From: Chlamydiota bacterium
GTDB lineage: Bacteria; Chlamydiota; Chlamydiia; Chlamydiales; Rhabdochlamydiaceae
Direction: 5' to 3'
Assembly (NCBI GenBank): GCA_026398435.1
Contig: JAPLSW010000049.1
Coordinates: forward strand, 19,579 to 81,926
Length of the DNA: 62,348 nucleotides
The notes beneath the pieces were generated by a model that was not told where the DNA came from, ran no database searches, and was given only the letters and a program-made list of their open reading frames with translations. Shown here in pieces: positions 18,393 through 27,408 of the stretch (position 1 is its first letter; each line of letters starts with the position of its first letter). Both the position numbers and the translations under genes were made by a program.

Positions 18393-19463
18393 CTAATCGA
18401 TAAATTTTGATTTTTTTAATTCGTTGTGTATGAATTCTGCTCTTTTTGTAGAGATGATCTTAGCATCGGTATTTTCCTCGCCAAAGACAAACCCGATATG
18501 GGCTCTTTGGCAGGTAAAGAACACCTCATTTATCTTGCTGTCTGTGATCCCTGTGATCCATCCCAGATCGATCCCTAGTTTTATCTTGCTAATGGCATCG
18601 AGAACTTCTTTGGTTTGTAGCTGGTAGGAGTGAATTAATAGGCCGTAGGAACGGCTGACTAGGTCTTTAATGCTTACATCGGCTTTCTCTTTGCATTTAT
18701 CGCGTAGGGTTTTTTCCGATAAGGTAAGCTTTGTTGCGCTTATATGCAGATCGCGAAGGATCATCTCTTCTGTAAGGCCTAAGGTGTATTTATTTTGTAG
18801 AAGGACAAAGTCTCCTATGAAGTTTGAGGGAGCTCCTTGAAGACTTGATACCATGACACTCTCTTCTAGCTGAGATTCGATTGCAGATTCGAGCTGTCCG
18901 CTTTGTATTAGTAAGGGGAGATGCAGGTAACACATAACAGATAGGCCGGTACCACACCGGCCTAAATCTGCTGTGAGATACCCAAATCTTGGGGAGAAAG
19001 AGGGGGGTAACATCGCACTCATGGCCGTATCGATGTCACTTAAAATTCCCCACGCTTTTTCCCATTTGTTTTTGCAGTCGACAAGTTCCATCTGCAAATG
19101 ATCTGATACATTGATCATGGCTAAAAAATGGGCCGTGTCGTCAACGATAAAGGCTTGTCCTTTGAGGGTGTTTTGGAAGCTTTCTCTGCATAAGAAGTGT
19201 TCATAGAGAAATTCTTTTTCTATGGCAGAGAGCTCTTCCGCTTTTAGGCATACAGGATTTTGCAGTTGTTGCAGATTTAGCATGAGCAGAGAGATTTGCT
19301 CTACAAGTTTTACAGACCTTGCTTCATTCATCTTATGGGGAAATAAATTCCCGACATAGTTGCGTTGCAAATAAAACGAGGTCGCCGGCCACAAGGGATT
19401 TGTATTTTCATCCCAAGGAGCATGAGTATAAAAAGGCTTAGGAAGAGGCTTTTTTTCTGTCAT
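18393..19463 (-). CDS. mcsB: McsB-like protein arginine kinase homologue, catalytic motifs eroded
   Basis: Phosphagen-kinase-fold protein which in Bacillus marks proteins with phosphoarginine for ClpCP. Start taken at ATG 19463 (MTEKKPLPKPF), overlapping the end of mcsA by 26 nt; an earlier frame extension lies wholly in mcsA. 356 residues. The fold is recognisable (LTADLGRCGTGLSVMCYLHLPLL, LLQNKYTLGLTEEMI). Signature positions differ from active McsB: SFYLQRNYVGN replaces the SSRxRxARN region, INVSDHLQME replaces NEEDHxRIQ, and the Cys of TCPTNLGTG is not in place. It may be a pseudokinase or use a different site. Confidence 0.8.
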   Translation of the reverse strand: MTEKKPLPKPFYTHAPWDENTNPLWPATSFYLQRNYVGNLFPHKMNEARSVKLVEQISLLMLNLQQLQNPVCLKAEELSAIEKEFLYEHFLCRESFQNTLKGQAFIVDDTAHFLAMINVSDHLQMELVDCKNKWEKAWGILSDIDTAMSAMLPPSFSPRFGYLTADLGRCGTGLSVMCYLHLPLLIQSGQLESAIESQLEESVMVSSLQGAPSNFIGDFVLLQNKYTLGLTEEMILRDLHISATKLTLSEKTLRDKCKEKADVSIKDLVSRSYGLLIHSYQLQTKEVLDAISKIKLGIDLGWITGITDSKINEVFFTCQRAHIGFVFGEENTDAKIISTKRAEFIHNELKKSKFID

Positions 19464-19971
19464 CGGATTTTTCCATAAGGTCTTTGATTTGGTCTCTGAG
19501 CCAGGCTGCTTGCTCATAGTTTTCTTTTTTAAGTGCCTCATTCAATGCTTCATTGAGCGCTGTAAGTCTGCTGGATGCGGGTATTTCAACGGGGGTAGAA
19601 GGGGATTTTCCAATATGCATCGGCTGCGATTTTTTTCTGCTTATTCCTTTTTCTAATCGTCTGGGAAGCATATCCATGGAGGAGAGCTCTTCGATAATGA
19701 GCTCTCCAAATACCGAATAACACTCGCTGCATCCCAGCGGGTTGCCCGTCTGGATCGATTCGAGGGTCGTGCCGCAGCTACCGCAGCATAGGCCCATCTC
19801 CCTTCCGATCTTTTTTTGCCCGTCTCTTGCGATGACACCAGTCATTTTTTGTGCAAGTATAGGGCACTCTGCGCACATATGTGTGCAGGAGATGGTGTCT
19901 TCGACGATTTCTTTATAGATGACTGTAATATTTTTTTTACAGTGACTGCATTCCACGGGTCTATCAGGCAT
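19438..19971 (-). CDS. mcsA: McsA, zinc-finger activator of McsB with UVR motif
   Basis: 177 residues. Several CxxC pairs (CSHC, CAEC, CGSC, CSEC) fit the zinc-binding N-terminal half of McsA, and the C-terminal LTALNEALNEALKKENYEQAAWLRDQIKDL is a UVR motif. Pairs with McsB at 18393-19463 and overlaps it. In Chlamydia trachomatis these two genes follow frr on the same strand; here they are 7 kb away on the opposite strand. Confidence 0.88.
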   Translation of the reverse strand: MPDRPVECSHCKKNITVIYKEIVEDTISCTHMCAECPILAQKMTGVIARDGQKKIGREMGLCCGSCGTTLESIQTGNPLGCSECYSVFGELIIEELSSMDMLPRRLEKGISRKKSQPMHIGKSPSTPVEIPASSRLTALNEALNEALKKENYEQAAWLRDQIKDLMEKSDDRKKASS

Positions 19972-20189
19972 GATGGGTTTTCCTGTGTACCTTCCAAAAA
20001 CCAGATTCTATGGATATCTTATTTTAAATGCAAAGGGGCATGAAAAATAGATTATGTGATTCAGTTTTTACCGTCTATGTTTCATTTAAAAATATAACAT
20101 TATTAATTTTAATAGTACGAATTAATCTCAACGTTTGTTATATTATATTAATTAATTATATTCATTTTTAGAAAACCAAGGAGAATAAT

Positions 20190-21554
20190 TTGTCTTCATC
20201 AATTAATTCATCTAGTAATCCTGAAAAGGTTAGCGCTACAGGCAGTCATATTACAGCCGTAGGTGGAAGTGATCCTTCTTCATCTTCACGCTCTGATCCC
20301 TCTACTTCTTCTCAAGATGGAAGAATGCACGCAGTTGGAGCTGGAGCTATTAGAGGCCCTGGAGGATCGAGTGCTTTTTTGCGAAGGCGTCCTTCTTTCG
20401 CAGCTGATGAATCATCGGTTCCAAGCCGGTTTTCCGGAGCCGGAGGATCTTCTTCAACCTCAGATAAAAGAGTTATCTCTAGTGCTAAAGTATTAGGCGG
20501 AGCTACTTCTGCCGATTCTACTATGAGTAGCACTTCATCGCCTTATTTAGAAGATGCTCCAGAGGGAGCTCGGTATTTTAGCGATGAGTTAGGTCGTCCT
20601 ATGAGACTCGCTTCCTTTCGAGGTCCAGAGTTTCCTTATGAAGTTCCTTCTCGCCTTACAAAATCGATTTTAGCCCCAAATTCAATTTACCCGTTTCCTT
20701 CTCCCTCTCCTGATTTAGCTCTATCAGACATCTCTCCGTCGCCAGATCTTTCTCGTGGCGAAGCCTCAGTAGAAGCTTCTCCCTTGCCATTTTCTGTAAA
20801 ATATGACGAGAATAGCTATTACAATGCGCTAGGAGATCGTAAGAGAATCGAAGATCTAGCTGACGATAGGGGTATGATAGGTCCAGAAGTGGCTTATGCC
20901 TATTTAGAGAGTATGATTTCTACCCCCGGTGATTTTAGCGCGCATTCCTACTTACAGGTTAATCAACTTTTGTTAGGGATGAGGGATGTAAAGTATAGAG
21001 ATGTAGAAGGAAGCTCTTTCTGTATTGTTCCTAAGAAAGATACTGCAGTAATGATAATGAATGAGGCTGGTTCTCGTGTTAAGATGTCAATTGAAAGACT
21101 CTTGAAAATAGAGACCGGAATGATTGCTATTAATGCCAAACCAGTAAGATCTCAATCTGGTGAGGATCTTTGCATTTATGAAATAAAACACGATACCAAA
21201 GAACTACCTAGAAGGTTAGACGAGTATCTTGAGGAATTTAATCAGCGAATTGCTGATGCTTATGCAAGCCCCATAGAAGATGGTCAAGGGATGCATTTAA
21301 GAGCGATTGTTTCCTTATTTATGAGACTTGAGCAACTAAGGCCTGTTGGCCAAGCCCGCAGAACAAATCTTGCGGTGCTTAATTATCTGTTGGCAAAGCA
21401 TAATTTTCCTGGTGTGATTTTTAAAAATCAATACATAGGGGAAGCCGATCGCATTTCTACAGTCGATTATATGAGTTCCAAGCATCTGTGGAATCAGGTG
21501 ATTCAAGGGATGAAAGACTGGTGTAAAGTAGCGGGTAGACCTTATCCGTTTTAA
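20190..21554 (+). CDS. Putative effector with Ser-rich N-terminus and Fic-like C-terminus (paralogue A)
   Basis: 454 residues. Start is TTG 20190, supported by AAGGAG about 6 nt upstream and by the matching N-terminus of the neighbouring paralogue (MSSSINSSSNP versus MTSSINSTNPS). Residues 1-200 are low-complexity, rich in Ser, Pro and Gly, as in type III secreted proteins. Residues ~205-454 form a conserved domain shared with 21779-23008. The segment EQLRPVGQARRTNLAVLNYLL followed by AKHNFPGVIF looks like the Fic active-site helix region (HPFxxGNGRTxR...LLxxxGxPP), but the catalytic His is not present. Fic relationship is inference; AMPylation activity is unlikely. Function not established. 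Confidence 0.65.
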   Translation: MSSSINSSSNPEKVSATGSHITAVGGSDPSSSSRSDPSTSSQDGRMHAVGAGAIRGPGGSSAFLRRRPSFAADESSVPSRFSGAGGSSSTSDKRVISSAKVLGGATSADSTMSSTSSPYLEDAPEGARYFSDELGRPMRLASFRGPEFPYEVPSRLTKSILAPNSIYPFPSPSPDLALSDISPSPDLSRGEASVEASPLPFSVKYDENSYYNALGDRKRIEDLADDRGMIGPEVAYAYLESMISTPGDFSAHSYLQVNQLLLGMRDVKYRDVEGSSFCIVPKKDTAVMIMNEAGSRVKMSIERLLKIETGMIAINAKPVRSQSGEDLCIYEIKHDTKELPRRLDEYLEEFNQRIADAYASPIEDGQGMHLRAIVSLFMRLEQLRPVGQARRTNLAVLNYLLAKHNFPGVIFKNQYIGEADRISTVDYMSSKHLWNQVIQGMKDWCKVAGRPYPF

Positions 21555-21573
21555 ATAATAGGTCTAAGTTTTT

Positions 21574-21602
21574 AAAGAGCCTCTTTATGAGGCTCTTTTT
21601 TT
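21574..21602 (+). terminator. Intrinsic terminator after paralogue A
   Basis: AAAGAGCCTC, loop TTTAT, GAGGCTCTTT, followed by further T residues. Separates the two paralogues into independent transcripts. Confidence 0.85.
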
Positions 21603-21778
21603 ACCTATAAGAGATTCAATTTCTATTCTTAAAAAAAATACCCTTCGTTATTTATGAATTTCCTAAAATATTTAAAATGAATAATTAAGTAATTTATTCA
21701 ATTTCACTTCTATATTTTAATTTTCCTTCTAGGTATGCTTTCTTGCTAATTTAACTTTTTTATAAAAATAGGTGTAAT

Positions 21779-23008
21779 ATGACTTCTTCGATAAATTCTA
21801 CAAATCCAAGCAGAACAGGGAGCTGGTGCCCTGCCTTTTTAACGGGATGTTGCAAGCGTAGAGCTAGAGCCTCGCAGGGCATTGCTTCTTCTTTAGAGGA
21901 AAGAGTCGGAACTGCTGCCTCTGCCGCTTTGCTCCGCCCTTTATCAATTGAAAAACCCCTTCTTGATAACCGGGTTTCTTTGGAAGAGATAGGAATTGGC
22001 CTAAGTTCTGATATACCTGCCTCAATAAGGGGATCTGATGTCAGCACCCGAACAAGGAGATTTGCCTGTTCATCTCCAGATTTGAGGCTGGGGGCAGGAA
22101 TTGAATTTACGGAAGATGAATTAGGGAGGACTTTAAGATCTGTGTCACTCCGCTCCCCAGAGGCTTCTTTTTCCGATACCCCTCCGCTTCTGGGTTTTAT
22201 AAATTCACCAGCTTCTTTTGAAAGATATACCCCACCTCCTAAAACTTCAGAGAAGTATGACGTTAATAAATATTACACTAAGCTAGCATCTCTTAAGGGG
22301 CTTGAGGATTTTTCGTTTTTTAGAGAAGGATCCCCTTCTTCTGAAGAGGCCTTCGCCTATTTGGCATCTATTATGCCGACATCCGGTAATTTTCTCGAAG
22401 AAAGTTACCAGCACGTTAATGCACTGTTATTGGGGGTAAGTAATTCGATATATCGCAGGGAAGCAGTTGTCTCATTTTGTCTTGTTCCCGAAGAAGATAA
22501 TTCGGTATTAAACGCCGACGCGCATATTACAAGTGTTGACAGTATCTTCGAAGAAAAGGGAATGGGGAAAGCAACTATTTATCAGGATGTAAGTGATAGT
22601 GCTGGACGTAGTTATTTTATTTATCGAGTAAGTCATAGCCCCGATCGGATTGCTGAAAAATTACAGGATTACATCAGAAAGTTTAATCAGGCTATTGACG
22701 CCGCGGAATCTCCAGCGTCTGAAGATCCAGTAAATGATAAGCTTGATGCGATCGTTTTATTTTTTTTCCGCTGCGAGCAGCTGCAGCCAGTTAAACAGAG
22801 CCGTAGGACAAACCTTGCAGTATTAAACTATCACTTAGCAAAATACAATTTCCCCTGTGTTCTATTCAAAGGCCAAATAGAGCAGATTAGTGGGCGTAAT
22901 GTCTCGATGATTGATTATTTAAGCTTTGATGATTTGCGGACTCAAGTGATTCAGGGGATGAAAAACTGGTGCAAAAAGGCGGGAATCGCTTTCCCTTTTG
23001 GCTTGTAA
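21779..23008 (+). CDS. Putative effector with Fic-like C-terminus (paralogue B)
   Basis: 409 residues, paralogous to 20190-21554. Shared features are the MTSSINS start, a variable Ser/Arg-rich region, a F/YTEDELGRTLR-like motif before the core, and the C-terminal core (SYQHVNALLLGV, EQLQPVKQSRRTNLAVLNYHL, TQVIQGMKNWCKKAG). The putative Fic His is again replaced. The N-terminal part contains a distinctive WCPAFLTGCCKRR cysteine cluster that could be membrane-targeted; this is speculation. Only a weak AGGTG precedes the ATG. Predicted secreted effector of unknown activity. Confidence 0.65.
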   Translation: MTSSINSTNPSRTGSWCPAFLTGCCKRRARASQGIASSLEERVGTAASAALLRPLSIEKPLLDNRVSLEEIGIGLSSDIPASIRGSDVSTRTRRFACSSPDLRLGAGIEFTEDELGRTLRSVSLRSPEASFSDTPPLLGFINSPASFERYTPPPKTSEKYDVNKYYTKLASLKGLEDFSFFREGSPSSEEAFAYLASIMPTSGNFLEESYQHVNALLLGVSNSIYRREAVVSFCLVPEEDNSVLNADAHITSVDSIFEEKGMGKATIYQDVSDSAGRSYFIYRVSHSPDRIAEKLQDYIRKFNQAIDAAESPASEDPVNDKLDAIVLFFFRCEQLQPVKQSRRTNLAVLNYHLAKYNFPCVLFKGQIEQISGRNVSMIDYLSFDDLRTQVIQGMKNWCKKAGIAFPFGL

Positions 23009-23127
23009 AAACTGAAATAAGGATATCTTTCTAAGGCTAATTGAGCTTTTGCAGAATGCCTCATTGAAAATAAATCATTAGATTCTCTTTAATAAAAAAT
23101 ATACTTTACAATCAAAAGAGGTCTTTT

Positions 23128-23490
23128 ATGGGTAATATCGGTAAGTGGGCTCTATTTCTATGTGCTCCTTTTTTAAGTGTTTTATGTGATGCAGCTCCAA
23201 AACGTACTGCAGATGCAGTGCCGGCCCCAGCTCCCACTCCTAATAGCGAGATGGTCGATTGCTCTTCACTTACAGCTGATGAGCAGCAATTTGGCTATGG
23301 CCTACTTCCAGAAAATCGAGCGATGTTTTGTGGAAAATTTACCGATGTCCAAAGGGCCGCTGCCATGCAGCTCACCTCTCAGCCCGATCCAACAGGGGGC
23401 GTTGTCACACCGGATCAAGCCGTAAGTAAGGTCGCTATGGCAAGTAATCTAATGCCGATGAAGAAATCAGGTGGATGCCCGGTAAAATAG
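23128..23490 (+). CDS. Small secreted protein (paralogue of the next gene)
   Basis: 120 residues with a signal peptide (residues 1-22, cleavage near CDA-AP) and a Pro/Ala linker. The core is SLTADEQQFGYGLLPENRAMFCGKFTDVQRAAAM ... VTPDQAVSKVA. The same pattern of (S/T)-LT/ITPEQ, R-x2-FC/YC, FT/FS-x-QR and TPD/SPDEAV appears in the following gene, so the two are tandem paralogues. AGAGG precedes the ATG. No known domain. Confidence 0.65.
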   Translation: MGNIGKWALFLCAPFLSVLCDAAPKRTADAVPAPAPTPNSEMVDCSSLTADEQQFGYGLLPENRAMFCGKFTDVQRAAAMQLTSQPDPTGGVVTPDQAVSKVAMASNLMPMKKSGGCPVK

Positions 23491-23498
23491 GAAAAAAT

Positions 23499-23816
23499 AT
23501 GAATTATTTTATTCTTGGAATCTCTTTTGTATTTTTTAGTGTGGGTAGTATGGCAGAGGAATCTGCTCGTGAGGATCTTTTTACGATCACTCCCGAGCAG
23601 ATGGTCTTCGCTTCAAAGCTCGGTGATGCTTCTCGAAAGATCTATTGCCATCAGTTTTCTATGACGGAAAGGCAAGAGGCTATAGAGGAATGGAAACTGA
23701 GTTTAGATGAAGAAGAAATGGCAGCGCTCTCACCCGATGAGGCAGTGCAAGATATTGCCGATCTATACTATTCAAGTGGTGAGGATCTCCTTATTAATTT
23801 AGGCGATACTAGATAG
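23499..23816 (+). CDS. Small secreted protein (paralogue of the preceding gene)
   Basis: 105 residues starting at ATG 23499 with AGGAAA upstream; an in-frame ATG at 23475 would begin inside the preceding gene. Signal peptide MNYFILGISFVFFSVGSMA. The core FTITPEQMVFASKL...RKIYCHQFSMTERQEA...LSPDEAVQDIADL mirrors the previous protein. Its 3' end overlaps the convergent protease gene by 18 nt. Function unknown. Confidence 0.65.
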   Translation: MNYFILGISFVFFSVGSMAEESAREDLFTITPEQMVFASKLGDASRKIYCHQFSMTERQEAIEEWKLSLDEEEMAALSPDEAVQDIADLYYSSGEDLLINLGDTR

Positions 23817-24701
23817 TGCAGGGTAGGTAAACAGAAAAAAATGCAGCGTGTTTACGACACCATGGCATACGATGGCGGATTCTATTTTGCCAGTCCATAG
23901 GTAAATTCCTCCATAGGCCAGGCCTGCTATAAAAACCAGCGCAAGGAAGGGGAGGTAGGCAATCCACGCCAGGTGAAATAAGGTGAAGATTAAAGAAGAA
24001 ATAACAAGAGAGAGAATCTTACCTTTCGTGGTATGGCCGAGAAAGGTGCAAAGCTCTTTTAACAGAAGCCCTCTTAAGAGAGCTTCTTCTGGAATGACTA
24101 CGAAGATCCAATTGATAAGTAGCCACGGAATGAAGATAGAAGGTAGCTTCGGATCGAAGGTTACGACATGCAGTATTTGTGAAAGGATAAGTAGCATAGC
24201 GCTACTAGCTATTATCCAAATCAGGCTTTTACGTAACAGTTCTTTCCATTGAGAAATGCTTTGTATAAGCGGCAACCATCCAAGAAGTAAGAGCCCTACA
24301 AAGGCCTTATCAAAATTTATCCACATAGTGTAAGGGAGTCCTCCGGGACTTATCCGGAGAGAGTCTACAAGCTTCCAATTAGTAAAACCCGGCATGAAAT
24401 GAAAGCATAACGCTGATGCTATCAGGAAGAGGATTCCAAATAGGGTAAGGCGCATTAGCCCCTTTACAGGAAGTGTCAGTATCCAATTTAATACAAATAC
24501 AAGAGTAATGGGGATAACTGCAAGTGGAGCTATGATGTGTGACGAGTAAGCTAGAATCAAAGAGATAACCGCAAATGATCCCCAAAGCCACGCTGTTTTT
24601 CTAATCCACAGAGAAACAAGAGCCATCCCAATACTGAAAAAAGCGAGAGTTTTGATCGGATCGACAAAAAAAACTAGATGAGAAAAAGAGCTTAGCGTCA
24701 T
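23799..24701 (-). CDS. CPBP-family intramembrane glutamic protease
   Basis: 300-residue membrane protein with about eight hydrophobic segments. The Abi/CPBP signature is present: PEEALLRGLLL (EExxxR), FTLFHLAW with the second-motif His, and the terminal CHGVVNTLHF (HxxxN). Relatives process CAAX-type proteins in eukaryotes and act in bacteriocin immunity or regulation in bacteria; the substrate here is unknown. Convergent with the preceding secreted-protein gene. Confidence 0.82.
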   Translation of the reverse strand: MTLSSFSHLVFFVDPIKTLAFFSIGMALVSLWIRKTAWLWGSFAVISLILAYSSHIIAPLAVIPITLVFVLNWILTLPVKGLMRLTLFGILFLIASALCFHFMPGFTNWKLVDSLRISPGGLPYTMWINFDKAFVGLLLLGWLPLIQSISQWKELLRKSLIWIIASSAMLLILSQILHVVTFDPKLPSIFIPWLLINWIFVVIPEEALLRGLLLKELCTFLGHTTKGKILSLVISSLIFTLFHLAWIAYLPFLALVFIAGLAYGGIYLWTGKIESAIVCHGVVNTLHFFLFTYPALSSIA

Positions 24702-24778
24702 TATGCAGCCTACGTTTAGATGAAATATAACAAATTAAACTTTTAGTCGCTGTAAAAAATAAGCAAGGAGAACCGGGG

Positions 24779-25525
24779 ATGATTAGAAAACAGAAAGATG
24801 GACTCACGTGGCTCGAGTTTGAAATTCTTCAGCAGTATCCTGAAGTCGCTCATGGCGTTTTTCTTAGATCCGGTGGAAACAGTGAAGGGCCTTACTGCTC
24901 TCTAAACGTCGGTGGAGAAACCGGCGACGATAAGGATGTAATTGATAAGAACCGGCAGAAAATCATAGATCTTCTTGGACTTAGCTCTTTAATTTCTTCT
25001 CGCCAAGTGCATGGGGATGTAGTGAAGGACATCTCAGCGCTGAGTTTAGATGAAGACTGTGATGGGATCGTGACGAAAGAGAAAAACATGGGGCTGCTAA
25101 TTAAGCATGCAGACTGCCAGGCCGCAATTTTTTATGATCCTATACATAGGGTAATTGCAAATGTGCATTGTGGATGGCGTGGCAGCGTGCAAAACATCTA
25201 TGCCAAGACCGTCGAGATGATGCAAGAAAAGATCGGAACATCTCCTGAAGATCTGATCGTATGTATTTCTCCAAGCCTTGGTCCTGATAGAAGCGAGTTT
25301 GTCAACTTTGAAGAAGAGTTCCCGTTTGAACTGTGGCCTTTTCAATTCAAGAAGTTCTATTTTAATCTGTGGGAGATGAGTCGCGTTCAGCTTGAAGATG
25401 CTGGTGTCTTGAGTGGGAATATTGAAGTAGCAAGTATTTGCACTTATGATAATCCAAATGACTACTACTCTTATAGAAGAGATAAGGTGACTGGGCGCAA
25501 TGCCACTGTCGTGGCCCTGAAGTAA
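24779..25525 (+). CDS. pgeF: Laccase-domain purine nucleoside phosphorylase family protein (YfiH/YlmD)
   Basis: 248 residues of the COG1496 family, which includes purine nucleoside phosphorylase/adenosine deaminase LACC1 and the peptidoglycan editing factor YfiH. Seen: SLNVGGETGDD, SSRQVHGDVV, KHADCQAAIFYDP, VHCGWRGSVQNI and CISPSLGP. The metal-binding His and Cys of RQVHG, HADC and HCGWRG are all there. AAGGAG precedes ATG 24779. It lies 4 nt before the S9 peptidase gene. Confidence 0.85.
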   Translation: MIRKQKDGLTWLEFEILQQYPEVAHGVFLRSGGNSEGPYCSLNVGGETGDDKDVIDKNRQKIIDLLGLSSLISSRQVHGDVVKDISALSLDEDCDGIVTKEKNMGLLIKHADCQAAIFYDPIHRVIANVHCGWRGSVQNIYAKTVEMMQEKIGTSPEDLIVCISPSLGPDRSEFVNFEEEFPFELWPFQFKKFYFNLWEMSRVQLEDAGVLSGNIEVASICTYDNPNDYYSYRRDKVTGRNATVVALK

Positions 25526-25529
25526 ATTT

Positions 25530-27398
25530 ATGAAAAATGGTACATGGGAGTCTCCGTTAACTGCAAAACAAGTGGCAAGTTCCTCAATCAGCTTTGAAGA
25601 TCTAGCTGTAGATGTTTCAGGGGTATATTGGACCGAGTCACGCCCTTTAGAAAAAGGGCGCGCAGCTCTTGTTAAATCAGGCAAAGAGCTCCCATCCCTT
25701 AACCCCTTCAGCGTTAAAAGCCGGGTGCATGAGTATGGGGGCGGCTCGATTAGCTGCCAAGATGGTGTCGTTTACTTCGTAAACGACACGGAGAAGTCAA
25801 TTTGTCGATACTCCGAGAAAAAGGACTCTATAGAAACCCTTTTTTCTAAGAAGCATTTGCGCTACGCGGAAATCGCTATCCATCCCAGCCGTAAATTTCT
25901 GTACTTTGTTGGAGAAGATCATCAGGATCCACTTCATGTAACAAATGCTCTATACCTGTTAGACCTGTCTACTAGAGATTGTCAAATAGTCGCGAGCGGC
26001 CACGATTTCTATGTGTCACCAAAAATTGCCCCGTCTGGAGGAACTCTTGCCTTTATCTGCTGGAACTTCCCTCATATGTCATGGGATGAAAGCTCTCTCT
26101 GGACGGCAGAGATTGCTCCAGATGGGACCCTTTTCGATCTTAAAAAAAGAGCTGGAGGGGAGGGGGAATCTATTCTTAACCCAGTATGGGGAGCTTCTAG
26201 CACGCTTTACTTTGTAGGTGATAAAACAGGGTTTTGGAATATATATAGTCTTACAGGGAAAAAACCAGCGATTGTATATGAAAAAAAGGCAGACTTTGCT
26301 GCCCCTCAGTGGAAGCTGGGAGGGAGCTCTTATGCAGAAGTTACCTATAAGGGTGAGTCTGCAATTGTAGCCTGTTATACTGAGCTGGCAATCGATAAAT
26401 TGGGGCTTATCTCACCTAAAAACCAGACTATGGAGACAATCGATCTTCCCTTTACGAGCATGACCCATATTAAGGCCGAGGGTGCTGAGCATATCTATTT
26501 TTTCGGAGCATCGCCCACTCACGCAAGATCAGTGATTTGTCTAAATCTTTTAACAAAACAGTATAAGATTCTGCAAAGTAGTTTCATTTTCCCTTTTACT
26601 GAAGAATACATTTCAATCCCTGAGCTTTTATCTTTTCCCTCATCCATAGAAGGAAAGCAGTCTTTTGGATTTTATTATCCCCCTAAAAATCCAAACTACC
26701 CACCGTCAAAGGAAAAGCCTCCCCTTATTGTGCGCGCTCATGGTGGGCCAACGGGGCATAATGCCCCCGTTCTCTCCCAAGAAATTCAGTTTTGGACTAC
26801 AAGGGGATTTGCCTACTTAGATGTCAACTATGGAGGTAGCTCTGGTCATGGTAGAGAGTATAGGAACCGTCTAAAAAAAAACTGGGGAATTATTGATGTA
26901 AGAGACTGTATTTTAGCCACCCAGTATGCTATCGCTCAAAATCTTGCCCATCCGCAAAAACTTGTAATTAAGGGGAGTAGCTCGGGAGGGCTTACGGCCC
27001 TTATGGCTATATGTGGGGAAAGGGTGTTTGCCGCAGCGACTAGCTACTATGGCGTCGCCGATTTAGAAATGATAGCAGAGGATACTCATAAGTTTGAACT
27101 CCACTATCCAGATTCTTTAGTAGGTCCGTATCCGGAGTGTAAGAGCTTATATCAAGAAAGATCGCCGGTTAATAACGTAGATAAGATTGAAGTTCCAGTT
27201 CTTCTTTTGCAGGGACTAGATGATAAAATCGTGCCCCTAGAGCAGTCTGAAAAAATCTATCTAAAGCTCAAAGAAAAGGGGCTTGATGCGGAGCTTCTTC
27301 TTTTCGATGGGGAAGGGCATGGATTTAGAAAGGCAGAGACAATCGAGAAGGCGCTTGTTTCTGAGTGGAATTTCTATAAGAGAGTTTTACGTCTTTAG
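25530..27398 (+). CDS. S9-family peptidase (prolyl oligopeptidase / acylaminoacyl-peptidase type)
   Basis: 622 residues: an N-terminal beta-propeller with repeated short strands (~1-380) and a C-terminal alpha/beta-hydrolase. Catalytic elements: KGSSSGG nucleophile (Ser ~483), GLDDKIVP Asp (~564) and GEGHGF His (~595). The RAHGGPTGHNAP oxyanion segment is also present. No signal peptide, so it probably acts on peptides in the cytoplasm. Nearly contiguous with pgeF and probably co-transcribed. Confidence 0.85.
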   Translation: MKNGTWESPLTAKQVASSSISFEDLAVDVSGVYWTESRPLEKGRAALVKSGKELPSLNPFSVKSRVHEYGGGSISCQDGVVYFVNDTEKSICRYSEKKDSIETLFSKKHLRYAEIAIHPSRKFLYFVGEDHQDPLHVTNALYLLDLSTRDCQIVASGHDFYVSPKIAPSGGTLAFICWNFPHMSWDESSLWTAEIAPDGTLFDLKKRAGGEGESILNPVWGASSTLYFVGDKTGFWNIYSLTGKKPAIVYEKKADFAAPQWKLGGSSYAEVTYKGESAIVACYTELAIDKLGLISPKNQTMETIDLPFTSMTHIKAEGAEHIYFFGASPTHARSVICLNLLTKQYKILQSSFIFPFTEEYISIPELLSFPSSIEGKQSFGFYYPPKNPNYPPSKEKPPLIVRAHGGPTGHNAPVLSQEIQFWTTRGFAYLDVNYGGSSGHGREYRNRLKKNWGIIDVRDCILATQYAIAQNLAHPQKLVIKGSSSGGLTALMAICGERVFAAATSYYGVADLEMIAEDTHKFELHYPDSLVGPYPECKSLYQERSPVNNVDKIEVPVLLLQGLDDKIVPLEQSEKIYLKLKEKGLDAELLLFDGEGHGFRKAETIEKALVSEWNFYKRVLRL

Positions 27399-27408
27399 AA
27401 TATTTCTG

